Source: Sphingobacteriales bacterium
GTDB taxonomy: Bacteria > Bacteroidota > Bacteroidia > Chitinophagales > Chitinophagaceae
Assembly (NCBI GenBank): GCA_016708305.1
Contig: JADJGB010000008.1
Coordinates: forward strand, 1,984,001-2,048,000
DNA length: 64,000 bases
Direction of reading: 5' to 3'
In this document: positions 38,391 through 47,382 of the stretch, in pieces
Layout: each line of letters begins with the position of its first letter
How positions within the stretch are numbered: the stretch's first letter is position 1
Notes under the pieces: generated by a model
The model's input: only the letters and a program-made list of their open reading frames with translations
Told to the model about the DNA's origin: nothing
The model's database searches: none
Position numbers and translations under genes: made by a program

Positions 38391-38519
38391 ATAACATATC
38401 CCATATATTATAAATGTTATTTTTACGAATAGCTGAAACCGAAATTTTCTTTAGCTGTCTCAGTAATCATTTCGTTGCGTGGGCAGTTTTCGACAGGTGC
38501 AATTAGAAGAAAATAGAAA

Positions 38520-38555
38520 AAAGAGGCTGTTTCTTTCATTGGAAACAACCTCTTT
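38520..38555 (-). terminator. Rho-independent terminator of the protease operon
   Basis: Arms AAAGAGGCTGTTTC and GAAACAACCTCTTT (one mismatch, 7-8 nt loop). On the minus strand the hairpin runs into TTTTTTC, a clear U-tract. It lies 45 bp beyond the last gene of the 38600-41112 operon. A 38-codon frame (38423-38539, minus) starts in its loop and is probably not real. Confidence 0.85.
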
Positions 38556-38599
38556 AACCTGCTTTATCCGATCATTTATGCATTACTGGATTATTTGGA

Positions 38600-39031
38600 T
38601 CACTTGGCAGCACTAGGCTTACGCTTCTTGGCGGCAGCCGAAGCCGATTGCTTAGGTGCATTTCCCGTAAGGGGTGGCGGAGTGTCTGCAATTGTAGTGT
38701 CATCAGCTTGTTGGCCAGCTTGCACTGGTGGAGTGCCCGATTCGGTATCACTTACGTCAGAAGATTGGGTATGGTCCAAAACGGGTGGCGGTTCAGATGT
38801 GCTGTCCGAAGTGGCATCAGAATTATTCCCATCCGCCTGAGGTGGGGGATCGCCTACATGCTCCATGCCGGGTGCATTAGAGATGCCTTCCGAAGGATCG
38901 GGCGGAGGCTCCGTGTGAACAATGGGGCCTTCGGATGCAGGATTGCCTGTATTGCTGCCTGAATTACCATGCATCAATTCTTTTAATCCTTCTAAGGAAT
39001 CCGATTCGTAACTTATTTTATAATAAGGCAT
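38600..39031 (-). CDS. Pro/Ser/Thr-rich disordered protein with basic tail
   Basis: 143 aa. A short ordered-looking head (MPYYKISYESDSLEGLKELM, residues 1-20) is followed by about 105 residues of low-complexity Gly/Asn/Ser/Pro/Asp/Thr sequence with recurring PPP and PPPDPSE-type runs (EPPPDPSEG, DPPPQADG, EPPPVLD, DTPPPLTG), strongly acidic overall. The end is lysine- and alanine-rich (SAAAKKRKPSAAK). No signal peptide, membrane segment or cysteine. By eye it is more GC-rich than its neighbours. It is last in the three-gene operon, 31 bp after the small domain protein. I do not recognise a family; a linker, bait or secreted-substrate role would be guesswork. Confidence 0.65.
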   Translation of the reverse strand: MPYYKISYESDSLEGLKELMHGNSGSNTGNPASEGPIVHTEPPPDPSEGISNAPGMEHVGDPPPQADGNNSDATSDSTSEPPPVLDHTQSSDVSDTESGTPPVQAGQQADDTTIADTPPPLTGNAPKQSASAAAKKRKPSAAK

Positions 39032-39062
39032 AGGGTTTTATTTTATAGATTGATAATAGTAT

Positions 39063-39293
39063 TTAGGCCATATATACACCGGTAATCTTACTACCGTTTA
39101 TATCTACATTCACTTTTTTACCATGCATCTTGGCAGTGGCTAATATGTCCAGAATATTGGTTACGCCATCGGCAGAAGTTGGCGCTATTTGAATCCAGCC
39201 TGGTAATCCGGGAATTCCATCTATTATGGCATGACACCATTTTGTGTTTGCCGCTGCTGAAATGTTCTTTACATTTTTATTATTGTACCACAT
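39063..39293 (-). CDS. Free-standing copy of the protease C-terminal domain, 76 aa
   Basis: From the ATG at 39293 the protein runs MWYNNKNVKNISAAANTKW onward. It aligns over its full length with the last ~72 residues of the neighbouring protease: W.HAIIDGIPG...WIQIAPTSADGVTNILDILATA against WSHVIIEGFPG.WRRIEPLSADGVTNVLIILTEA, both ending in VNV...GVY/SVY. SADGVTN is identical in both. An upstream frame extension to 39341 is unlikely because homology starts at MWYNN. No signal peptide. The domain has no name known to me; a protease-partner, inhibitor or shared targeting role is possible. Second gene of the operon, 97 bp after the protease. Confidence 0.75.
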   Translation of the reverse strand: MWYNNKNVKNISAAANTKWCHAIIDGIPGLPGWIQIAPTSADGVTNILDILATAKMHGKKVNVDINGSKITGVYMA

Positions 39294-39390
39294 AAAATTT
39301 AATTTTATTTGTTTGAAAAAAATTGTTTGAATAAAAGACAATGTCTTTTGAAAATAATTAAAGATAATTGAAATGGGAATTGTAAACCCT

Positions 39391-41112
39391 TTACAAGTAA
39401 ACGCTTCTTACTTGTCCTGTTTCAGTGAAATAAACATTAACAGGTCTATTTTGATGGTGTGCCTCTGTTAGGATGATTAATACGTTGGTAACACCATCGG
39501 CTGATAGGGGTTCTATTCTACGCCAACCGGGGAATCCCTCAATGATAACGTGTGACCATACGGGAGAATCGTCTCCGCTTACCTGTATTACCTTTTTGTT
39601 ATATACCCATCCGGCAGTACCCAACGCTTTAAAGGTCATTATAGCCCCTGATGCCGAAATGTTAGCAACATGAAGACCTGAGTTGCTATTGTCCCACCAT
39701 TTGCTGTTGGGCGATGTAGTGTCTGAAAAGGTATTTCCAGAAACATACAAATCATTAGCGTCTCCGCCATTGATTTTCTTTTCCAAATCAAACTTATTAT
39801 CAGCCTGTTCTATTGAGCACAAGTAGTGTTGCGCAGGCATCATTTGCTCGTTTGAATTATTTCCGGTTTCATCAATATGCCAGATAGCAAGACCCGCATC
39901 AGGAAGAAAGCTGTCTCTACCGCTTTTCTGTCGGTTTTCTACAATGAAATATTCTGTTGCATTTTTTTTGTGAATGTAAAAATCATTGTTGGCTGCATTC
40001 AATGTGGCCGTTATTCCGGGTGTAATGGTTTCTAATTTGGTGGCCCATCCGGCTGCGTTTTTTAAATAGGCACCTATCTGCACCGGATTATTATTATTGC
40101 CTCCATAACACATCAGACAATAATTTCCTATACCGTATGACTCACTTCCATAATCGTACAAATCTGGAAAATTGCAAATCATGTGGCCGTTTTCGTGGCA
40201 AAAAGTGCGAAGCGTAAGTGCGCTACCCATATTGGTAATTTGGTAGTCGCTAAATTTTTTGCCGCTACCCACATTGTATGGAGAAGCTAAACTCCACTGG
40301 TGAGGCCATAATCCTTCGCTCCAATTGTTTACGCGGTCGCCAACGTAAAAAACATTTAATGCATAAATGTAACCGCTGCCATCCACAGTAAGTTGACTAA
40401 AGTTGAAACCCTGTGCTTTCAAATGATCCAATGCTTCGGTAATAAGCTGTCTGGCTCTGGTGCCAAATGCTACCCCAGGGTCAGTATAATACGAGCGATT
40501 GTGTGCTGCCTTATAATACTGGGTTACCACATTGGTGTAGGTGAGCTTGTTTCGCGAATTGAACAGGAAATAGTCTTTGACAGAACCGTTATTTCCAAAC
40601 CCGGAATAGCCGGTCTTATTACAGAAATTATCTACCTCTGCACGGCTGATAGTAGGCGCTACATCTGGAAACTCAATCAAGATGCATAGCCCCTTATAAT
40701 TACCAACAGTGGGCGATGATAGTGGTTCGGCCATTAAGCCTCCTTCCAGACTTCGCAGGGTAAGCGCTTTCCTTTCTGCTCGTCTTTGTTGCCACCGGGT
40801 AGAGAATCCTGAATCGACCAATGCCTTGGTGGCAAGGGCTCGGGTAACATTTCGGGCAGGTTTCAGATGTTTTTCTAATCCGAGTTTTTTAGGAGATGCT
40901 TCTCCTACCCGCCGACCGGATGACTGTAGCGGCGCATCCTCAGATGTACTTGCTGCATAGCAGTAGTAGCCAGACTGAGAATCCTTAACTACCGTGTAAC
41001 CGTCCTCAGTTTCAAATTGAGCGTAGAACTGGTTACCGGAGCCTACCACTTGAACAGTGCTGCCATCAGGATTTGTGAAAGTAAAACTTTCATTGATGAA
41101 GGGTGTGGGCAT
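39391..41112 (-). CDS. M6-like (immune inhibitor A-type) metalloprotease, no signal peptide
   Basis: 573 aa from the ATG at 41112. An N-terminal segment typical of M6-domain proteins (FTFTNPDGSTVQVVGSGNQF then YAQFETEDGYTVV) precedes the catalytic domain. Zinc-binding HENGH sits in TLRTFCHENGHMICNFPDLYDYG, the HExxHxxxxFPDLYD pattern of the M6 family, followed by GIGNYCLMCYGGNNNNP. The last ~72 residues are a separate domain found alone in the next gene. No Sec signal follows the chosen start; an upstream extension to 41235 would contain the promoter box and an inverted repeat, so I reject it. No T9SS-type C-terminal domain is recognisable. Secretion route unknown. First gene of the operon. 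Confidence 0.85.
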   Translation of the reverse strand: MPTPFINESFTFTNPDGSTVQVVGSGNQFYAQFETEDGYTVVKDSQSGYYCYAASTSEDAPLQSSGRRVGEASPKKLGLEKHLKPARNVTRALATKALVDSGFSTRWQQRRAERKALTLRSLEGGLMAEPLSSPTVGNYKGLCILIEFPDVAPTISRAEVDNFCNKTGYSGFGNNGSVKDYFLFNSRNKLTYTNVVTQYYKAAHNRSYYTDPGVAFGTRARQLITEALDHLKAQGFNFSQLTVDGSGYIYALNVFYVGDRVNNWSEGLWPHQWSLASPYNVGSGKKFSDYQITNMGSALTLRTFCHENGHMICNFPDLYDYGSESYGIGNYCLMCYGGNNNNPVQIGAYLKNAAGWATKLETITPGITATLNAANNDFYIHKKNATEYFIVENRQKSGRDSFLPDAGLAIWHIDETGNNSNEQMMPAQHYLCSIEQADNKFDLEKKINGGDANDLYVSGNTFSDTTSPNSKWWDNSNSGLHVANISASGAIMTFKALGTAGWVYNKKVIQVSGDDSPVWSHVIIEGFPGWRRIEPLSADGVTNVLIILTEAHHQNRPVNVYFTETGQVRSVYL

Positions 41113-41145
41113 GTGTGTGTTTTTAAAAGTTAAAAAATATTTATA

Positions 41146-41177
41146 CAAATATAGCGCTCGGTCAAGGGCAAAACAAT
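41146..41177 (-). promoter_or_regulatory. Candidate promoter of the protease operon
   Basis: On the minus strand an ATTG (41177-41174) is followed after 20 bp by TATATTTG (41153-41146), the TAnnTTTG consensus with good spacing. Transcription would begin near 41139, 27 bases before the protease ATG. This sets the start at 41112. Confidence 0.55.
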
Positions 41178-41208
41178 ACCTAAAATAGGCGATGCAGTAT
41201 TGGAGGAT

Positions 41209-41240
41209 AATGATTGTATGCCCTGTCAAATACAATCATT
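41209..41240. promoter_or_regulatory. Perfect 11-bp inverted repeat upstream of the protease promoter
   Basis: AATGATTGTAT-gccctgtcaa-ATACAATCATT. No T-run follows on either strand, so it is not a standard terminator. Its place about 30 bp beyond the -33 element suggests a binding site for a regulator. The rest of the gap up to arginine decarboxylase (41241-41648) holds only short, unconvincing frames. Confidence 0.45.
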
Positions 41241-41648
41241 CTGTGCGATGTCAAATTCAGGTATTTCAAAAAAAAATCTATTGTAAAGTTTTGCTTCGTT
41301 CATTTTTACAAACACGGGGGTATTGCTGTGTGCGTCTATTATCATGTGTGCTTTCAGACTGGCAGGACCATTAACAAAAAGTACTATTGCACAGTCAGCT
41401 CAGGATCATGATTTTTATTTGGTCAAAGTAATCAAAGTAAAAGACGGATTGTAGCTACCCGAAGGATGAAATTATGGAGAGTTTCTTCACAAAGAGGATA
41501 TTTTTATGCAATTTTGATTTTGTTTTTAAAGAATGTAAGGCTGAATTTAAAAACTACACAATTTTTGGGCTGTATTTTATAGAAATACCTAATTTAGCAA
41601 CCAAAATTATAAAACCATAAAATTCCGGTATGTCCGGTTTTATTTGTA

Positions 41649-43129
41649 ATGAATAATTCTTATTTAGGACTGGTGGAACAAACATTTAATTTTCCACAAC
41701 CAGGCATCGAAGTAAAAAGCGGTGACCTGATTTTTTAATGGTATTGATATTAAAAAAATTGATCGAAAAACATGGTACGCCGCTCAAAGTAACCTACCTG
41801 CCTAAGATTGGTATGAACATTGACCGTGCAAAACAGTACTTTGCCAATGCCATGAAACGGCATAAGTATGAAGGCAAATATTATTACTGCTACTGCACCA
41901 AAAGTTCGCATTTTTCTTTTGTGGTAGAAGAGGCGCTGAAGCACAATATCCACCTCGAAACTTCTTATGCTTACGATATAGATATCATCAATCAGTTGTT
42001 TAAACGTCGAAAAATCAATAAGGAAATCAGTATTGTGTGTAACGGGTTTAAGCAAAAAAACTATACTTCCCGCATAGCTAAACTAATAAATTCGGGGTTT
42101 AGAAATGTGATTCCTGTTTTGGATAACAAGGATGAACTGAATATGTATAAAAGAAGCATTAAAACCGGACAGCCTTTTAAAATTGGTATCAGAATAGCTG
42201 CGGAGGAAGAACCCTCTTTTCCTTTTTATACCTCCCGACTGGGAATAAGGGCAAGGGATGTACTGGAGTTTTATGTGGATGAAATAGAGGGTAACGAAAA
42301 CAAGTTTCAGTTGAAAATGCTTCATATCTTCCTGAATAAGGGTATAAAAGATGATATTTATTATTGGTCTGAGTTGCGAAAAAGCATTAATCTGTACTGC
42401 CAGCTGCGAAAAATATGCCCCGAACTGGATTCCTTGAATATAGGAGGTGGTTTCCCCATCAAACACAGTCTGGCTTTTGATTATGATTATCAGTTTATGA
42501 TTAATGAAATAATCAGAAATATTAAATCGGCCTGCAAAAAAGCCAAGGTGCCGGTGCCGCATATTTATACCGAGTTTGGCAGCTATACGGTGGGAGAGAG
42601 CATGGCCAATATTTATAGTGTAATAGGCGAAAAGGTTCAAAACGACCGCGAAACCTGGTACATGATCGATTCATCATTCATTACTACCCTGCCGGATACC
42701 TGGGGTATTGGAGAAAAATTTCTGATGCTACCCATTAATAAATGGAACAATGAGTATCAGCGGGTTGTGTTGGGAGGAATCACCTGCGACGGACACGATT
42801 ATTATGACTCAGAGGAGCATATTAATGAGGTGTTTCTTCCAAAGATAAATAATGACAATGGTGTGGGCGCAAGCGGCATCAGGCCGGTGGATGCAGACGA
42901 ATTTCAGAAAAAAGATAAAAGCAGCGAAGAACCTCTTTATGTCGGTTTTTTCAATACAGGGGCTTATCAGGATCAGATTAGCGGATATGGCGGCATAAAG
43001 CATTGCCTGATACCTGCACCCAAGCATATTATTTTGGAGTATGATAAAAACGGTAAGATAGAGGATTGGGTGTATGCCCGCGAACAATCTGCACAAAGTA
43101 TGCTTAAAATATTGGGGTATTTAAGATAA
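41649..43129 (+). CDS. speA: Arginine decarboxylase, fold III PLP enzyme, two close frameshifts
   Basis: Bacteroidota-type biosynthetic arginine decarboxylase, ~492 aa, producing agmatine for polyamine synthesis. From the ATG at 41649 (MNNSYLGLVEQTFNFPQPGI) the frame breaks at the T-run 41731-41736 and again at the A-run 41752-41758. Removing one base from each gives SGDLIFNGIDIKKLIEKHG, which flows into TPLKVTYLPKIGMN. PLP-enzyme motifs are YYCYCTKSSHFSFVVEEAL (with the Schiff-base Lys), LDSLNIGGGFPI, IYTEFGSYTVGESMA, ITCDGHDYYDSE and GAYQDQISGYGGIKHCL. Related decarboxylases act on ornithine or diaminopimelate; the length and motif wording fit arginine. Confidence 0.9.
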
Positions 43130-43265
43130 TTAATGCGGCTTTCTCTATGATTGATAAGCAAAAAGTAGTGAAAGGGTATGGTAAATTATTTGGAAAATAG
43201 TTCTCAATGCTTGTTGCCGTCATTATTTATTTACATGCAAATTATTAGTAGTTAATATATGATCT

Positions 43266-43696
43266 ATGAAGCAAAGGTTTGATTTACTGTTTTTGGCGCT
43301 TACATCGCTGATGTTGGGTTCTTGTTCATCAGGAAAAATATCGGATAACTATAATCCTTTACACCGTCAATGGATGTTGAAGCAAATGCCGGGATTCAGT
43401 TACCAACAATTGCTTGAGGCCAGCGCTGCCATTAATCTTAGCGACATAAAACACCCTAAGGGCTTTGCAGGTTGCAACAATATTTTATTTAAAGTATTTA
43501 CGAAATATGGCCGAAGAATTGAATTCGGAAATATAAGTTCTACAAAAATGTATTGTGCCGACAATATGAATTTGGAAAACTCTTTTTTAAAATGCTGACC
43601 CAAATAAAGTTTTATAAGATTGAAGGCCACAAAATCACTTTTAAAAGTAAGGAAGATAAAGTGCTGGCTGAAGCGATTGCCGGCGATTGGGATTAA
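43266..43696 (+). CDS. META/HslJ-like lipoprotein, one frameshift
   Basis: 143 aa after joining two frames. A lipoprotein signal (MKQRFDLLFLALTSLMLGSC) is followed by HRQWMLKQMPGF, the Trp-centred start of META domains, then GFAGCNNILFKVFTKYGRRIEFGNISSTKMYCAD, the core motif with its two cysteines. One A is missing at 43589-43592. Restored, FLKMLTQIKFYKIEGHKI runs on to VLAEAIAGDWD. META proteins are small secreted or outer-membrane proteins linked to heat-shock or novobiocin tolerance in E. coli (HslJ); the specific job here is unknown. Confidence 0.82.
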
Positions 43697-44196
43697 AAAT
43701 ACCGTAATAGACTTATTTTCAAACGGATATATTTTATAATGATTATTGTTTTTGTTTTTCTCAAATAGGTTTTATTGGATTTTTTGCTTTTTTTTTTCTA
43801 AAGATTGCTTTTTTTTGCTCTTTTTTACTTTACCTTTAAGATTAGTCTAACAATACTTGCTAAAAAGCGAATCTAAAATATACATTTTGTTCTAATCGAA
43901 CTTTCACGATAAAAGTTTGGGATTTGCTTTGTATTGGGATGGAATAAATATTTTGATTCGAAAGTTGTACTTGCAAAATTGAGAGATAGCAAGTGAAGGA
44001 AAAAAAATATGATTGTATCATCAGCCATAATTATCGGTTTGAAGAAATTGGGAAAGGTGAAATTTGCTCCTCTATGGTCAGAAAGAGACTCTGAGGGAGT
44101 AGGAGAGTTGCATTTTACACTGGAATTGGCTGTTGAAAAATTGAGTTCTTGTCTAAACGGATGTATTACTATTTTATAACTTCAAAAAAGAAAAGT
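43697..44196. other. 500-bp leader region before susC, no convincing gene
   Basis: A/T-rich, with long poly-T tracts near 43745-43830. A frame of 56 codons on the plus strand (44009-44179, MIVSSAIIIGLKKLGKVKF...) overlaps the susC start in another frame and has no recognisable motif, so I do not call it. The distance is compatible with an extended 5' regulatory leader, but I found no clear -7 box here. Confidence 0.5.
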
Positions 44197-47100
44197 ATGA
44201 GAAGAAAAATCACAAGCATACTGTTTTTTTGGATGTTCTGTTGTTTACTGCCCACTACAATGCTGGCACAAACAAGAACCATCACAGGAACAGTAAAAAA
44301 TCAACTTGGAGAAGCCATTCCCAATGCTACTGCTCAGCAACAAGGAACACAAAATGCTACTAAGTGCGATGAGGAAGGTAACTTTAGTCTGCAGGTAACA
44401 GGTAGGGGAACCATCACGTTGCTCGTAAGTTCGGTAGGCTACAAAAACACAAGTGTAGAAGTAAGTGGATCTACAACTCAGGTAACTTTGGAAGCAGGTG
44501 CGGAGGGAACCATGAGCGAAGTGGTGGTAACAGCCCTGGGTATCAAAAAGGAACGAAAGGCTTTAGGCTATTCGGTTTCAGACCTCAGCTCCACAGAATT
44601 GATGAAGAACAAAAACACCAACATTATTAATTCGCTGGCCGGTAAGGTGCCGGGAGTTAATATTACTCAGTTCAGCGGTTCTGCCGGTGCCGGTGCGTCT
44701 ATAACGATTAGAGGTGGTAACTCTACATCAGAAAGCAGGCAGAATCAACCGCTGTTTGTAATTGATGGTATTATTTATGACAACTCTACCACCGTTACGG
44801 GTAATACCGGTACCGATGGTATGTCGCGCAGCAATACGAGTTATTCAAACCGGATCATGGATATCAATCCTGAAGATGTTGAAACAATGTCAGTACTGAA
44901 AGGCGCTGCAGCCGCCGCCCTGTATGGGTCGAGAGCAGCAGACGGGGTGGTGGTTGTTACTACCAAAAAAGGTAAAGAAGGGAAAGTGGTTGTAACACTT
45001 AACAGTAAAGTAAGTTCTTCGTGGGCTAATAAACTACCCGAAGTGCAAACCGTTTTTGGAAGAGGATCTTATGCAGCCAATGGTGTATTTAGCGACCAAA
45101 ACTCGTATTCATCATGGGGTAAAAAACTTACTGCCTCTGACCAGATATATGACAATATTGGCACTTTTTTTCAGAATGGAATAATTTATGATAACAACGT
45201 AAATGTATCGGGAGGATCAAAAACGGTTCTTTTTATTTGTCAGGCTCCAACTTTGATCAGACAGGGATAGTACCCAATACTAATTATGATAAAACCACTT
45301 TCCGCTTCAATGGAGAGCAGCGGTACGGCCGCCTGACTTTGAATGCGAATGTGGCTTATTCTATAGCTAATACTAAAAGAACGCTAACTACTGCAGGGCT
45401 TTATTCTGGTGGAGGAAACGGAAGTATGCAGTCGCTTTACGGCTGGCCAATCACATTTGATATTAAAAACTATATAAATGAAGATGGTACCCAAAACCGT
45501 CCTTTTGCAGGAACGCTGCCGCTGGATGCAGACAGGGACAATCCTTACTGGATCATTAATAAGGATAAGCTTACATCCAAAACCAATCGTTTTACCGGAG
45601 GTGTAAACGCCAGCTTTAAGATAACGGATTGGTGGGATATTATTACACGTCTGGGTTATGACCAATATTCTACAAACGATTATACTTTTATAGCGCCGGG
45701 TTCTGCTGTTATCCAATTGTATCAAAACGGAAGGTTGAGCAAGAATATGTATAATTACAATTACATAACTACTACCGTGATGACGAACCTGCATAAAACG
45801 TTTGGCAATTTTGAAACTCACCTAATGTTGGGTTCTACTTCAGAAAATACCCAAATCTCCAGCCAGAATCATTGGGGATATAATTTTGTTACCGCAGGCA
45901 CTATCAGTTTCAATAATATTGCCCAAACTAATAAATTCTTCACAGATGGAACAACCAAAAAACGGTTGGTTGGCGCTTATGGAGAAGCAGGAATTTCTTA
46001 CAAGAACATCGCTTACCTTACTGTTACAGGACGAAATGACTGGTCTTCTACATTGCCATTTGAAAACAGGTCTTATTTCTATCCTTCTATAAGCGGTTCT
46101 TTGGTGTTTACAGAGCTGATTCCAAAAAGTGATGTGCTTTCTTTTGGTAAAATCAGAGGAAGCTGGGCGCAGGTGGGTAAAGATGCAAATGCCTATGCTA
46201 CAAATACTTACGTTAATCCTCCCTACAATATTGGTTCCTATGTACTGGTGGGTAACCAATGGGCTGCCGGTAATCCGAAAATTCTGCCCGAAATTCAGGA
46301 TTCATGGGAAGCAGGTGGCGAGTTCAAGTTTTTTAAAGACCGTATTGGTTTGGATTATACTTACTATCATAGCCAAACCAAAAACCAGATTGCACAACCG
46401 CGTCTTGCACAATCAGGCGGTTTTATTTTCAGTTCTTTAAATACAGGCTCGGTTATTAATGAAGGAATGGAAATAATCCTGACAGGTAAACCGATAGTAA
46501 ACAGAGATTTTACATGGGATATTGCATTTAATTTTTCGTACAATAAAGGTCGCTTAGGAAAGTTTCTCCCTGGAGTCGCTTATTTCTATCCCACGGATGC
46601 TCAGTTTGGCACAGTAAAAGCCGCATCTATTCCCAATGGTGGGTATTTTCTGGGGATGACAGGTCAACCCTATTTGCGTGAGCTTGATAAAGATGGTAAG
46701 GCAATACCAAACGGCCGTTATCAGGTGGATCCAACAACCGGTTTTTACAAACTTAACACTACCAATCCGGTTGTAGGAAATCGTGAGCCTGACTTTATTG
46801 GTGGCATTAATAATACTTTGAATTACAAAAACATTTCATTGGCTATCCTTCTTGATATTAGAAAAGGAGGTGATGTGTATAACGGAACCGAATATTTTCT
46901 GCTGGTAAATGGTTTGAGCAAAAGAACATTGCTCAATGACAGGCAATCTGTTACTGTATCGGGTGTCAACAGCCAGACAGGTGCAGATTTTAACCAAACT
47001 TATGAAGCCGGTCAAACTTATACCATTGGAAGTACTACTGTAGCAGGGGTAGATATGATTCAACGTTATTGGTCTAACTATGCTGCCAATTCCATGAGCT

Positions 47101-47363
47101 TTCTTACTACTGTAAACTGGCTAAAGCTGCGCTCTTTGTCTTTGACTTACGATTTCTCAAATGTGGTGAAAAACAAAAAGGTGATTAAGGGAATCTCTGC
47201 TACAGCAGTGGGTACCAACTTATTTACATGGACAAATTATAAAGGAATGGATCCGGAAGTGAGCGCTGCAGGCGGAACCGGCGGCTCTGGCTCTACAGGT
47301 ATTGATTACCTTGGCGTACCGGCTGTGTCGAGTGTTACTTTTGGTTTAAACATTACATTTTAA
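44197..47363 (+). CDS. SusC/RagA-family TonB-dependent outer-membrane transporter, one frameshift
   Basis: ~1055 aa. A signal peptide (MRRKITSILFFWMFCCLLPTTMLAQ) leads into a carboxypeptidase-regulatory-like domain (RTITGTVKNQLGEAIPNATAQ... SSVGYKN), then the plug (NIINSLAGKVPGVNITQ, ITIRGGNS, PLFVIDGIIYDN, LKGAAAAALYGSRAADGVVVVTTKKGK, the SusC signature) and a 22-strand barrel ending VSSVTFGLNITF. I start at 44197; the frame is open to 44149 but the signal fits only here. One A is missing at 45219-45223 (GGSKNGSFYLSGSN restored). It pairs with the SusD gene 19 bp downstream. No hydrolase, sigma/anti-sigma or hybrid sensor is adjacent, so the substrate is unknown. Confidence 0.93.
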
Positions 47364-47382
47364 TAATTGAAAATAAGATATT

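Noticed and set aside
38423..38539. 38-codon frame MKETASFFYFLLIAPVENCP...
   Set aside because: It starts in the terminator loop, shows no homology I recognise, and lies beyond the end of the operon transcript.
41113..41235. N-terminal extension of the M6-like protease that would add a hydrophobic, signal-like stretch
   Set aside because: It contains the TAnnTTTG promoter box and part of the inverted repeat, and the family-like sequence begins right after the 41112 ATG.
41475..41621. 48-codon frame in the gap before arginine decarboxylase
   Set aside because: Short, A/T-driven, no motif and no promoter or start context that supports it.
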